From Micavibrio sp. (GTDB lineage Bacteria > Pseudomonadota > Alphaproteobacteria > Micavibrionales > Micavibrionaceae), in NCBI GenBank assembly GCA_002695035.1, contig NZNU01000034.1, forward strand, positions 1 through 33,399: a DNA stretch of 33,399 bases. Direction: 5' to 3'. Numbering within the stretch: position 1 is the first letter of the stretch; each line of letters starts with the position of its first letter. Of the stretch, positions 1 through 12,067 are shown piece by piece. Position numbers and translations under genes: made by a program. The notes beneath the pieces are model-generated. The model searched no databases. It was not told the DNA's origin and saw only the letters and a list, made by a program, of their open reading frames with translations.

Positions 1-640
1 TAATCCCAAATTTGTAATTATCTGGCAGGCTTCCAAAGATTGGAGGAAGGGTGGCGATGATGCTTTTCCCCTGAAACTCTTTAATATCGTTTTGTAATGA
101 AAATTCGAGAGCTTTCGCCACGTAATAACAGAATTTTCTATAAGATTCTGAGCTTACAGAATACGATATATTTCGTTTTTTTAAATATCTCTGTGCTGAG
201 GGGTAGACTATTTCATAATTGTTGCACTTGAGTGCACTTATATAATTTTGGTGCTCCAATCGGGCTTCGTTTAACAAATGCTCCACTTCTACGTCAGTGT
301 GCTGAGTGTTTAAGGATTTTAATTTAGCCTTCTCCCATTTGTCTTCCTTTTCCTGAAACCACTCCAAAGCAAGACCAAGGAGGGCAACATCACTAAATTT
401 AGAGAGCTGATCAGCTTCCTTCTGGTTTATTTTTAATATTCTTTTTTGCTCAAAGTCATTTTCGAAAATGAGCATTTGCTTATGATATAGCTTTTTAGCG
501 TGTTCCAGAGTTTCAGTGCCCAAGGATTTTGAAACCGTTTCTGAATTGTACATATCGGAGACGTCTTGTGGTACACGTTTTCGAACATACCAAGTGTTGT
601 TTCGGCGTTTTAATCCAGGGTAATTAGACAAGTCTTCCAT
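1..640 (-). CDS. Tyrosine-type site-specific integrase, N-terminal part (cut by window edge)
   Basis: Reading leftwards from the ATG at 640, an uninterrupted frame runs off the window edge, giving about 213 residues. Residues 9-55 have the signature of the DUF6538 domain that begins many phage and island integrases: a basic LKRRNNTWYVRKRVPQDV stretch followed by SLGTETLEHAKK. The middle part is Lys/Glu-rich and probably the SAM-like core-binding domain. The catalytic domain with its Arg-His-Arg-Tyr residues would lie beyond base 1, so activity cannot be judged. GGAG touches the ATG directly, which is poor spacing, but the domain begins within ten residues of it, so the start is likely right. 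The gene sits 92 bases downstream of the 3' end of tRNA-Met in the same orientation, the usual layout of an element integrated into a tRNA gene. The family call is made from recognised sequence pattern; identity of the element is unknown. Confidence 0.72.
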   Translation of the reverse strand, partial: MEDLSNYPGLKRRNNTWYVRKRVPQDVSDMYNSETVSKSLGTETLEHAKKLYHKQMLIFENDFEQKRILKINQKEADQLSKFSDVALLGLALEWFQEKEDKWEKAKLKSLNTQHTDVEVEHLLNEARLEHQNYISALKCNNYEIVYPSAQRYLKKRNISYSVSSESYRKFCYYVAKALEFSLQNDIKEFQGKSIIATLPPIFGSLPDNYKFGI

Positions 641-644
641 CTCC

Positions 645-668
645 AATGTGTAACATAAATGTGTAACA
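645..668. repeat. Two tandem 13-bp-spaced copies of AATGTGTAACA
   Basis: The 11-mer AATGTGTAACA occurs at 645-655 and again at 658-668, just upstream of the integrase start codon and between it and tRNA-Met. Short direct repeats here are typical of integrase arm-type or excisionase binding sites, but that role is inferred from position only. Confidence 0.5.
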
Positions 669-731
669 AATTGGAAAATTTTATTATTTATTATCAGGAA
701 GTTGTTTGGTTTCAAGCCCTTAAATAGGGAT

Positions 732-808
732 TGGTAGCGAGGGAGGGACTTGAACCCCCGACACAAGGATTATGATTCCTCTGCTCTAACCACCTGAGCT
801 ACCCCGCC
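732..808 (-). tRNA. tRNA-Met (CAT), elongator type
   Basis: Read on the minus strand, 77 bases fold into a complete cloverleaf with an encoded CCA (732-734). The acceptor stem is GGCGGGG pairing with CCTCGCT (two G-U pairs), the D stem is GCTC/GAGC, the anticodon stem is GAGGA/TCCTT with loop ATCATAA, and the T loop is TTCAAGT. The anticodon is CAT. The body matches the elongator tRNA-Met pattern of alphaproteobacteria; tRNA-Ile2 (CAT with lysidine) is the alternative and usually has a different acceptor stem. A partial integrase gene follows its 3' end, so this gene is the probable attachment site. Confidence 0.93.
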
Positions 809-828
809 GAACCAAGTATCGAAACGAT

Positions 829-858
829 GTTATGTCCTAAAATGCACCTGCCTGTCAA
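829..858 (-). promoter_or_regulatory. Sigma-70 type promoter for tRNA-Met
   Basis: On the minus strand a perfect -35 box TTGACA (853-858) is followed after 18 bases by CATAAC (829-834). The predicted start lies about 14 bases before the mature tRNA 5' end at 808. Confidence 0.5.
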
Positions 859-931
859 GTTGAATATAGGTACCTTTTCCGACTTTTTTTGGCTTTTGTA
901 AGAATTGTAACATAAGGCAACAAAGCGTGAT

Positions 932-960
932 TTGTTCTTTACGCGCCCGCAACATATTAT
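932..960 (+). promoter_or_regulatory. Candidate promoter of lpxC
   Basis: TTGTTC (932-937), 17-base spacer, TATTAT (955-960). The predicted start near 967 gives a leader of about 54 bases before the lpxC ATG. This would make lpxC independent of any upstream cell-division operon, which fits the tRNA-Met and element interrupting that side. Confidence 0.4.
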
Positions 961-1020
961 AAAAACTGTAACAAACCCCCGCGCACCTTAAGAGGCGCAC
1001 CCAACAGAAAGCTTAAGATT

Positions 1021-1959
1021 ATGTTGCAGAAAACACTCGCAAAAGAAGTTGCCCTCACAGGTGTAGGTGTGCATAGCGGTGTAGAAACTTTTCTTAAAAT
1101 TCTCCCGGCGCCGGCCAATAGCGGCATTACATTTGTCCGCACCGATGTAACTGACCGTGAAAACACGATCAAGGGTCTTTATTCCAACGTCAAGGAAACA
1201 ACGCTTTGTACTGTTATCCGTAATGATGCAGGTGTGTCCGTTGGCACAATCGAACACATCATGGCGGCCCTTCGCGCCTGTGACATTGATAACGCAGTTG
1301 TTGAGCTGGACGGGCCGGAAATTCCTATTATGGATGGTTCGAGCCGCCCCTTCATCCGCGCGATTGACTCAGTCGGCACACAGAAACTTGACCAGCCACG
1401 CAAAGCCATCAAAATTTTGAAAACTGTCGAATTTAAAGACGGTGACAAGGTGGTTACATTGATGCCGGGGCAGGGATGTTCATTTGATGTCACAATTGAC
1501 TTTGACAGCAAGGCAATCGGCAAGCAGCGCTCTGTTCTTGATTTAACCTTACAGGACTTTGAGACAGAAGCCTCTGATGCGCGCACCTTCGGCTTTTTAC
1601 ATGAGGTCGAATATCTGCGCTCACAAGGTCTGGCACTTGGCGGATCCTTGGATAATGCGGTTGTGATTGACGGTGACCGTGTGCTGAATTCCAACGGAAC
1701 ACGTTTCGACAATGAATTTTCACGTCACAAATTACTGGATGCTGTTGGTGATATCTATCTTGCAGGACTTCCTATTATTGGTCGTTATGAAAGCTATAAG
1801 GCAGGCCACGCCCTGAATAACCAGATTTTGCATACGCTTTTTGCTGATCCCACAGCCTATGAGATTGTTGATTTTGAAACTAAAGAAGCGGCTGATTCTG
1901 TAACGCATTTGATTGTTGCCGGGCGCTCGCAATCTGTTTCCAGTTTCGCAGAAGCCTAA
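1021..1959 (+). CDS. lpxC: UDP-3-O-acyl-N-acetylglucosamine deacetylase LpxC
   Basis: Zinc-dependent deacetylase that carries out the first committed step of lipid A synthesis in the cytoplasm. The 312 residues match the usual family length of about 305. Visible motifs are GVGVHSG near residue 16, the zinc histidine in GTIEHIMAALRACDIDNAVV (about residue 79), EIPIMDGSS, the second zinc site RHKLLDAVGDIYLAG (His and Asp, about residues 238-242) and the catalytic His in GHALNNQILH. The ATG at 1021 has no strong Shine-Dalgarno, but the family N-terminus (LQKTLAKEVALTGVGVHSG) begins there. In many alphaproteobacteria lpxC follows ftsZ at the end of the dcw cluster; here a tRNA and an integrase lie upstream, so a local promoter at 932-960 is likely. 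Confidence 0.98.
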   Translation: MLQKTLAKEVALTGVGVHSGVETFLKILPAPANSGITFVRTDVTDRENTIKGLYSNVKETTLCTVIRNDAGVSVGTIEHIMAALRACDIDNAVVELDGPEIPIMDGSSRPFIRAIDSVGTQKLDQPRKAIKILKTVEFKDGDKVVTLMPGQGCSFDVTIDFDSKAIGKQRSVLDLTLQDFETEASDARTFGFLHEVEYLRSQGLALGGSLDNAVVIDGDRVLNSNGTRFDNEFSRHKLLDAVGDIYLAGLPIIGRYESYKAGHALNNQILHTLFADPTAYEIVDFETKEAADSVTHLIVAGRSQSVSSFAEA

Positions 1960-1992
1960 GAGCATAAAACCTTCCTGATTTAATGTATTGTT

Positions 1993-2027
1993 AATCAACG
2001 CGGCTAACTTTAAGTAAGGCGTTGATT
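1993..2027. terminator. Hairpin between lpxC and bamD
   Basis: AATCAACGC (1993-2001) and GCGTTGATT (2019-2027) are perfect reverse complements, and the loop can pair further (CTAACTT with AAGTAAG, one mismatch). Only a short T-rich tail follows, so it could be a weak or rho-independent-like terminator of lpxC or an mRNA-processing or stabilising structure. Confidence 0.45.
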
Positions 2028-2082
2028 TAATCTTGCCTGTCTTTAAAATGCAGCGCATGGACAAGTATAAGAATCAGATTAC

Positions 2083-2925
2083 ATGAAGCGGTATCTTATG
2101 AAGCATTATTTTTTATTATTGAGTGGACTGGCAATTATAACTCTCACGGCGTGTGGCGGGGACAATAAGGACGTTAATGCCCAGCTGGAGCCAGAACAGC
2201 CGGCCCAACAGCTTTATAATAAAGCACAAGCTGCCTATGACCGCGAAGAATATGTTGAAGCCGCCCGTTTATTTGATGAGGTGGAACGCCAACACCCTTA
2301 TTCGCAGCTTGCCGTTCAGTCGCAATTAAATGCCGCATTATCCGCCTATAAAAACCTGCGTTATGATGAGGCGATTATCGGATTTGATCGTTTTGTAGAG
2401 TTACATCCGGGTCACGAACAAGTGCCTTACGCCCTCTATATGAAAGGGCTTTGCTATTATGAGCAGATATCTGATGTAAAGCGTGATCAGGAAATGACAA
2501 AGCGCGCTTTGGACTCTTTTTCGACTGTTATTTCCCGCTTTCCCGACAGTGCATGGGCACGCGAAGCACAGTACAAACGTGACCTGACATTTGACCATCT
2601 GGCTGGTAAAGAGATGGAGATTGGCCGTTATTACCTGACAAGAGGCCATGTTAATGCCGCTATTAACCGTTTTCTTGCCGTTGTGAAAAACTTTGATACC
2701 ACAACCCACACCCCCGAAGCTTTGCACAGGCTTGTAGAGTCTTATATGACATTGGGTCTTCAGGCGCAGGCCCTTCAGGTGGCTGCTGTCCTTGGTTACA
2801 ATTATCCGGGGAGTGAATGGTATGAAAGGTCTTATTCTCTACTTAATCCCGAACAGCGCAAAGCCTTGATGGAAGATAGAGGTTGGTTTGACAAAACGGT
2901 GGATTCTCTGCTTGGCCCGCAGTAA
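2083..2925 (+). CDS. bamD: Outer membrane assembly lipoprotein BamD
   Basis: TPR-containing lipoprotein of the BAM complex, which inserts beta-barrel proteins into the outer membrane. The 280-residue product starts with a lipoprotein signal peptide and lipobox LTAC with Cys24. Helical TPR repeats follow, for example LYNKAQAAYDREEYVEAARL and FDRFVELHPGH, with the family pattern YALYMKGLCYYEQI and QYKRDL near the middle. The second ATG at 2098 would still leave a full signal peptide; neither ATG has a clear ribosome site. Lying between lpxC and recN is the usual alphaproteobacterial position. recN starts 15 bases downstream, so the two are probably cotranscribed. Confidence 0.95.
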   Translation: MKRYLMKHYFLLLSGLAIITLTACGGDNKDVNAQLEPEQPAQQLYNKAQAAYDREEYVEAARLFDEVERQHPYSQLAVQSQLNAALSAYKNLRYDEAIIGFDRFVELHPGHEQVPYALYMKGLCYYEQISDVKRDQEMTKRALDSFSTVISRFPDSAWAREAQYKRDLTFDHLAGKEMEIGRYYLTRGHVNAAINRFLAVVKNFDTTTHTPEALHRLVESYMTLGLQAQALQVAAVLGYNYPGSEWYERSYSLLNPEQRKALMEDRGWFDKTVDSLLGPQ

Positions 2926-2940
2926 GAGGAAATTCGCCTG

Positions 2941-7656
<4,716 letters not shown>

Positions 7657-7698
7657 GATAAAACTCCTTGCTTATGGATTATGTCTATATAAACATAA

Positions 7699-8388
7699 TC
7701 AGCTTATATTGTCCAGTATGCCTTTAAACAAGTTTACCCCGGACTTATCTGGCTGATGTAAAAGGGTTGCATTTTCAGGATGCGGCATCATACCGAGAAT
7801 GGTTTTTCTTTTGTTGAAAATACCCGCAATATTGTATACCGAGCCGTTAAAGTTAGAAACGTTATCACTTTCACCACTTTCGGAACAATACCGAAAAGCG
7901 ATCTGGCTATGGTCTTTTAAATCCTGAAGAATGTCATCATTTGCAAAATAGTTTCCATCGCCGTGTGCTACTGGAACACGGAGGACATCATCGGGTTTTA
8001 GCTTACCCGTAAAACCATTTTCAGTGTTTTCCGGCCTAATGTAAGTTTGTTTACAAATAAATTTCAGAGATTTGTTTTTTAAAAGTGCTCCGGGGAGAAT
8101 GCGCGTTTCGACAAGCATCTGAAATCCGTTGCATACGCCAAATATGCGTGTGCCACGCTCAGCCTGTCGAATAACCTCTTTCATAATCGGGGAGTGCGCA
8201 GCCATGGCTCCGCATCTTAAATAATCACCATACGAAAAACCGCCGGGGAGAATTAGCAAGTCATAATTTTTTAGTTCTGTTTCCTTATGCCAGATCATAC
8301 CCGGCCTTTTGCCGGTAATTTCTTCCACAGCATCAGCCATGTCATGCTCTCTGTTTGTGCCTGGAAAAATCAGAATTGCGGTTTTCAT
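7699..8388 (-). CDS. purQ: Phosphoribosylformylglycinamidine synthase subunit PurQ (glutaminase)
   Basis: Class I glutamine amidotransferase subunit that supplies ammonia to PurL in step four of purine synthesis, bridged by PurS. The 229 residues show the GGFSYGDYLRCGA motif (about 49-61), the nucleophile Cys86 in GVCNGFQML and the His203/Glu205 pair in MMPHPE. GGAG precedes the ATG with seven-base spacing. In most alphaproteobacteria purQ directly follows purS; here it is on the opposite strand beyond the DUF1476 gene, while purC-purS end in their own terminator. purL is not in the window. Confidence 0.97.
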   Translation of the reverse strand: MKTAILIFPGTNREHDMADAVEEITGKRPGMIWHKETELKNYDLLILPGGFSYGDYLRCGAMAAHSPIMKEVIRQAERGTRIFGVCNGFQMLVETRILPGALLKNKSLKFICKQTYIRPENTENGFTGKLKPDDVLRVPVAHGDGNYFANDDILQDLKDHSQIAFRYCSESGESDNVSNFNGSVYNIAGIFNKRKTILGMMPHPENATLLHQPDKSGVNLFKGILDNIS

Positions 8389-8399
8389 GGGTGCTCCTT

Positions 8400-8628
8400 T
8401 TGACAGATAAGTGATTCTTTTATAAAGGGATTCTGGCGAAAAAATAAGAGAAACTTTTCTAAAAAAGAAGAATCAAAAAAAGTTCCACAATTTTTTAAAA
8501 AAACTATTGATAATGTTTTTAGTTTATGTCTTACTTCTAATATTCCAAGCGAAAAAACAAAGTGGCTTAAGAAGTTACACGGGTAACCAAAAGAATAAAA
8601 ATACCGGCGACTTGAACAGGAAAAATAA
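8400..8628. other. AT-rich non-coding stretch upstream of purQ
   Basis: This stretch between purQ and the zeta-subunit terminator is strongly A/T-rich with long A and T runs on both strands. A possible purQ promoter on the minus strand is TTGGAA, 16 bases, TAAACT (within about 8525-8555). A plus-strand frame of about 60 codons without a start codon ends at 8585 and reads like low-complexity Lys/Phe/Ser sequence. I see no supported gene. Confidence 0.4.
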
Positions 8629-8629
8629 A

Positions 8630-8662
8630 AAAAAGCTCCGTAGTTTCGGGGCTTTTTTCTAG
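8630..8662. terminator. Bidirectional rho-independent terminator
   Basis: AAAAAAGCTCCG, six-base loop, CGGGGCTTTTTT. The stem GCTCCG/CGGGGC (one G-U pair) is flanked by A and T tracts on both sides, so it works in either direction. On the minus strand it comes 19 bases after the zeta-subunit stop codon and is followed by a T-rich tract. Confidence 0.85.
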
Positions 8663-8680
8663 TGGAAGACATATAAATCT

Positions 8681-9007
8681 TTATCCTTCTTCGGAATGAA
8701 TTTCCTGTTGAGCGCGGGCAAACGCCTCTTCGATCTTACGATCAATGCTGTGCTCCGAAACCTCAACATCAGCATCCCTGAAATCAGCAATAAGTTTTCT
8801 TTTTATGTCGTCAAAACCAGGTTCTTGCAGGTTTGCGCTGACAACTTCTTTTGCATATAAGTTGGCGGCATCGCCTTCCATGTCCATCTGATCTGCAGCC
8901 CAGAGACCAACTATTTTGCATGTTCTTGCTTCCGCTTTGAACATAAGACTGGCATCGAGCGCGAATTTATTTTCATACGCATCGCGTCTGTCGTCAAAAT
9001 CTGCCAT
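8681..9007 (-). CDS. DUF1476 protein, F1FO-ATPase inhibitor zeta subunit
   Basis: This 108-residue helical protein belongs to DUF1476, an alphaproteobacterial family whose Paracoccus member is the zeta inhibitor of the F1FO-ATPase, blocking ATP hydrolysis through its N-terminus. The family N-terminus is clear: FDDRRDAYENKFALDASLMF, followed by KAEARTCKIVGLWAADQM and AKEVVSANLQEPGFDD. Full length matches the family. It stands divergent from purC, a conserved arrangement in this class, with a terminator directly downstream. Inhibitor function in this organism is inferred from the family; no relation to purine synthesis is implied by the neighbourhood. Confidence 0.92.
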   Translation of the reverse strand: MADFDDRRDAYENKFALDASLMFKAEARTCKIVGLWAADQMDMEGDAANLYAKEVVSANLQEPGFDDIKRKLIADFRDADVEVSEHSIDRKIEEAFARAQQEIHSEEG

Positions 9008-9138
9008 TACATGATACTCCGTTTTTTGAGGATTGGCTTAGTTAAAAGCTTTCGTGCATTTACTTATTAGGATATAGCATGTTAGATAAATAAAGCCAAT
9101 ATTTGGATACGAAAAAAGCCGTTGTTTTGGAGTGTTAA

Positions 9139-10002
9139 ATGGTAACGAAACGTAAAAAATTATATGAAGGTAAGGCCAAGATAATTTATGAGGGCCCTGA
9201 ACCCGGCACAGTAGTGCAATACTTCAAGGATGATGCAACGGCCTTTAATGCTCAAAAAAAGGATGAGATATCCGGTAAAGGGGTTTTAACGAACCGCATC
9301 TCGGCACATTTAATGACAAAACTGGAAGCCATTGGCATCCCGACCCATTTCCTGAAGTCTTTGAATATGCGCGAACAGCTTGTGCGGCAGGTGGATATCA
9401 TTCCTCTAGAAGTCGTGGTGCGCAATATTGCGGCCGGGTCACTATGTAAACGCCTTGGTGTCAAAGAAGGAACCTATCTGGCCAAACCGTTGATTGAGTT
9501 TTATTACAAGGATGACGCGCTGGGAGATCCTTTGGTTAGTGAAGACCACGTTATAACCTTTGGCTGGGCTGATCCTTACGAGCTGGAAGAAATTGTCGGC
9601 ATGGCCTGGCGTATTAATGATTACATGAACGGCTTTTTCGGAGGGCTTGGCATTAAGCTGGTTGATTTCAAGCTGGAATTTGGACGGCTTTGGGGCGAGT
9701 TTGATGAGCTTTATATTCTTCTTGCTGATGAGATATCCCCTGATAATTGTAGGCTTTGGGATGCAAAATCAGATAAGAAACTGGATAAAGACCGTTTTCG
9801 TCAGGATTTAGGTGAAGTTGTAGAGGGCTATCAGGAAATAGCACGTCGCTTAGGGTTAATACCAGAGGGGCTAATAGGGGAAGGCGGCCAGATTAATGAA
9901 GCTATCGCCTCGCAGCTGGAGGAGATTGAAAATGATCTTGCGCGCGAGAGAAAATTGAGAAGCGTAAAAAAGACTCCTCCGCAAAAGCCTTGGAAATCCT
10001 GA
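9139..10002 (+). CDS. purC: Phosphoribosylaminoimidazole-succinocarboxamide synthase PurC
   Basis: Ligates aspartate to CAIR with ATP to make SAICAR in purine synthesis. Family motifs are [14 protein letters not shown] at the N-terminus, the [19 protein letters not shown] nucleotide/substrate loop, [13 protein letters not shown], and LVDFKLEFG with [14 protein letters not shown]. The protein has 287 residues against the usual 240-255; the extra part is a charged C-terminal tail (from about residue 255) ending in a Lys/Pro-rich segment. GGAG lies about 8 bases before the ATG. purS follows after 23 bases. Confidence 0.97.
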   Translation: MVTKRKKLYEGKAKIIYEGPEPGTVVQYFKDDATAFNAQKKDEISGKGVLTNRISAHLMTKLEAIGIPTHFLKSLNMREQLVRQVDIIPLEVVVRNIAAGSLCKRLGVKEGTYLAKPLIEFYYKDDALGDPLVSEDHVITFGWADPYELEEIVGMAWRINDYMNGFFGGLGIKLVDFKLEFGRLWGEFDELYILLADEISPDNCRLWDAKSDKKLDKDRFRQDLGEVVEGYQEIARRLGLIPEGLIGEGGQINEAIASQLEEIENDLARERKLRSVKKTPPQKPWKS

Positions 10003-10025
10003 TATATAAGAGGAAAGGAAATAAG

Positions 10026-10256
10026 ATGAAAGTTACAGTCAAAATCATGCTTAAAAACGGGGTGCTTGACCCTCAAGGTAAGGCCATTGAACATGCCCTT
10101 GATACGCTTGGCTTTGAAGGTGTTGAAAGTGTTAGGCAAGGCAAAATTATCGAACTGGATGTCAGTGATAACACATCACAAAATGATATAGAGAAAATGT
10201 GTGAACAGCTTCTTGCCAACCCTGTGATAGAAGATTACGAAATCCAGACAGCCTGA
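10026..10256 (+). CDS. purS: Phosphoribosylformylglycinamidine synthase subunit PurS
   Basis: Small bridging subunit (76 residues) of the PurLQS complex that couples PurQ to PurL. The sequence KVTVKIMLKNGVLDPQGKAI and the C-terminal LLANPVIEDYEI are typical. I chose the ATG at 10026 because it is preceded by AGGAAAGG and starts directly at the family N-terminus; an upstream in-frame ATG at 9990 would overlap purC and add a non-family extension. It follows purC and ends just before a terminator, so purC-purS form a two-gene unit without purQ. Confidence 0.95.
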   Translation: MKVTVKIMLKNGVLDPQGKAIEHALDTLGFEGVESVRQGKIIELDVSDNTSQNDIEKMCEQLLANPVIEDYEIQTA

Positions 10257-10275
10257 TATCGATATATTATAAAAG

Positions 10276-10309
10276 CAGGGGAGAATTTTTCTTTTTCCCC
10301 TTATTTTTT
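10276..10309 (+). terminator. Terminator of purC-purS
   Basis: AGGGGAGAA (10277-10285) pairs with the T-rich TTTTTCCCCTT arm ending near 10302, followed by ATTTTTT. It separates the purine genes from gcvT. No glycine riboswitch fits in the remaining 26 bases before gcvT. Confidence 0.75.
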
Positions 10310-10335
10310 GATCCTGATTTTGCTATGAATTAACC

Positions 10336-11421
10336 ATGCAAAAAACAGCTCTACATCAGTCCCATATAGATGCAGGCGCCAAAATGGGCGAATTTGCCGG
10401 TTATGATATGCCGCTTTATTACGAGGCGGGCGTTATGGATGAACATTTGTGGACGCGTGCACATGCCGGGGTTTTTGATGTATCCCATATGGGTCAGATA
10501 ATGTTAGAGGGCGCGGAAGCAATGGCTCTTCTGCACACCATTACCCCTTCAACCTTTGTGGGTACTCCAGTGGGTATGGCTAAATACACCGTTCTGACGA
10601 ACAAAGATGGTGGTATTATCGATGATCTGATTGTGACTAAAATTTCTGAGACGAAATTTTTTGCCGTTATAAATGCGGGGTGCAAGGATAAGGATATTGA
10701 GTGGATTGAAAGTCAATGTCCTGAGACTGTGACGATGACTGTTTTGAAGGACCGTTCCCTGATAGCTTTGCAGGGGCCTTCGGCGGAAAAAGTTCTCCAT
10801 GAAACACTCTATCTGGATATTTTAGGGCTGAAATATATGCGTATGGTCCAGATTGATGAACTTTATATTTCAAGGCTTGGGTATACTGGTGAAGACGGGT
10901 TTGAAGTTAGCCTGCCTTCAGAACATGCCCCGACATTCTGGGAGAGGCTTAATGAACATGAAGAGGTCAAGCCTATCGGTTTGGCCGCACGTGATTCTCT
11001 CAGGCTTGAGATGGGGTACTGCCTGTACGGGCATGATATTGATGAAAAAACTTCTCCTATTGAGGCCGATCTCAGTTGGCTCGTAGGTAAGGACGCAGAT
11101 GTGTTTCTTGGCTCAAAACGTATTCTGGCAGAAAAAGAGGCCGGATCAGACAGAAAGCGTGTGGGGATAAAAATTCTTGATAAAGGTGTAGCGCGCGAGG
11201 GGGCGGTCATTTTAAATGAAAATGACGACCCTATAGGCCAACTGACGAGCGGTGGTTTTTCTCCAACCTTGCAGACCTCAATAGGGCAGGGCTATGTTGA
11301 AAGTAATTATAGTTCGCCTGGAAGTCAGGTAAAAGTTGAGGTACGTGGACGCAAACTGGCAGCGGAAATTGTCAAAATGCCATTTATAACCCCGAATGTT
11401 AAAACGGCAAAGAAAGCCTAA
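10336..11421 (+). CDS. gcvT: Glycine cleavage system T protein (aminomethyltransferase)
   Basis: Transfers the methylene group from the aminomethyl-lipoyl H protein to tetrahydrofolate and releases ammonia. The 361-residue protein shows the family N-terminus (TALHQSHIDAGAKMGEFAGY), the folate-binding DVSHMGQI, GLAARDSLRLEMGYCLYGHD, and the C-terminal barrel with GQLTSGGFSPTL and IGQGYV. The start has no clear Shine-Dalgarno sequence. gcvH follows after 22 bases, opening the gcvT-gcvH-x-gcvPA cluster. Confidence 0.97.
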   Translation: MQKTALHQSHIDAGAKMGEFAGYDMPLYYEAGVMDEHLWTRAHAGVFDVSHMGQIMLEGAEAMALLHTITPSTFVGTPVGMAKYTVLTNKDGGIIDDLIVTKISETKFFAVINAGCKDKDIEWIESQCPETVTMTVLKDRSLIALQGPSAEKVLHETLYLDILGLKYMRMVQIDELYISRLGYTGEDGFEVSLPSEHAPTFWERLNEHEEVKPIGLAARDSLRLEMGYCLYGHDIDEKTSPIEADLSWLVGKDADVFLGSKRILAEKEAGSDRKRVGIKILDKGVAREGAVILNENDDPIGQLTSGGFSPTLQTSIGQGYVESNYSSPGSQVKVEVRGRKLAAEIVKMPFITPNVKTAKKA

Positions 11422-11443
11422 AATAAAAACGGAGCAAAATGAT

Positions 11444-11815
11444 ATGTCAGGCATAAAATACACAAAGGACCATGAATGGGTGATGATGGACGGCGATGTT
11501 GCCGTTATTGGTATCACTGATTACGCGAAAGAAGCTCTGGGTGACCTTGTTTATCTGGAACTGCCTGACGAAGGAAAAGAGATAGAAAAAGGCAGGGATT
11601 TTGCCGTTGTGGAATCAGTGAAAGCCGCCAGCGAAATTTATGCGCCTGTGTCAGGTGAAATTACAGAAGTTAATGCGCAGTTAGTCGATATGCTGGATGA
11701 TTTGGGTAGCGACCCGGAAAAAGGCTGGATTGTGAAGATGAACCTGTCGAATAAGTCCGAGCTGGAAATGCTGATGGACGAGGAAGCCTATCAAACCTAT
11801 ATTAAAGACTTATAA
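11444..11815 (+). CDS. gcvH: Glycine cleavage system H protein (lipoyl carrier)
   Basis: Carries the aminomethyl intermediate on a lipoyl lysine between the P, T and L proteins. The product has 123 residues, usual for the family. The lipoylation site is Lys60 in VVESVKAASEIYAP. I chose the ATG at 11444 because GGAG lies 10 bases upstream and MSGIKYTKDHEW is the family N-terminus; an in-frame ATG at 11396 would overlap gcvT. Confidence 0.97.
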   Translation: MSGIKYTKDHEWVMMDGDVAVIGITDYAKEALGDLVYLELPDEGKEIEKGRDFAVVESVKAASEIYAPVSGEITEVNAQLVDMLDDLGSDPEKGWIVKMNLSNKSELEMLMDEEAYQTYIKDL

Positions 11816-11832
11816 GGACAAGGAGTAAATTT

Positions 11833-12051
11833 ATGAACCAATCAGTTAGAAATCCGGCCAAGTTAAAGAAGATAGGGGCACTTATCTTAATTATAGATTT
11901 CATTGTTGCTACACTTTTCTTTATTTTTGGACCATCTTTGTTCGGTTTGTCACCCATGTTATCTCTTGGCGTAGCGATTGTGCTGATAGGTAGTGGCATC
12001 GTTTCCTTTTTCTATTTCAGGGCAGTGGCCTCACGCGACCAGCGTGTCTGA
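11833..12051 (+). CDS. Small two-helix membrane protein of unknown function
   Basis: The 72-residue product has a basic N-terminus (MNQSVRNPAKLKK), a hydrophobic helix at about 14-33, a short Pro/Gly turn and a second helix at about 41-62, ending in a charged tail ASRDQRV. AGGAG seven bases before the ATG makes translation likely. It lies 17 bases after gcvH and 16 before gcvPA, so it should be expressed with the glycine cleavage enzymes. I do not recognise the family. An integral inner-membrane hairpin is the only supported statement; a role tied to glycine metabolism is unproven. Confidence 0.7.
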   Translation: MNQSVRNPAKLKKIGALILIIDFIVATLFFIFGPSLFGLSPMLSLGVAIVLIGSGIVSFFYFRAVASRDQRV

Positions 12052-12067
12052 CCATATAGTTTGAGAT

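Noticed and set aside
8385-8672. 95-codon minus-strand frame overlapping the purQ start
   Set aside because: It contains the bidirectional terminator near its 5' end, has no ribosome site, and encodes Phe/Ser/Cys-rich sequence typical of AT-rich non-coding DNA.
10257-10335. Glycine riboswitch before gcvT
   Set aside because: Only 79 bases separate purS and gcvT, mostly taken by a terminator; there is no room for an aptamer.
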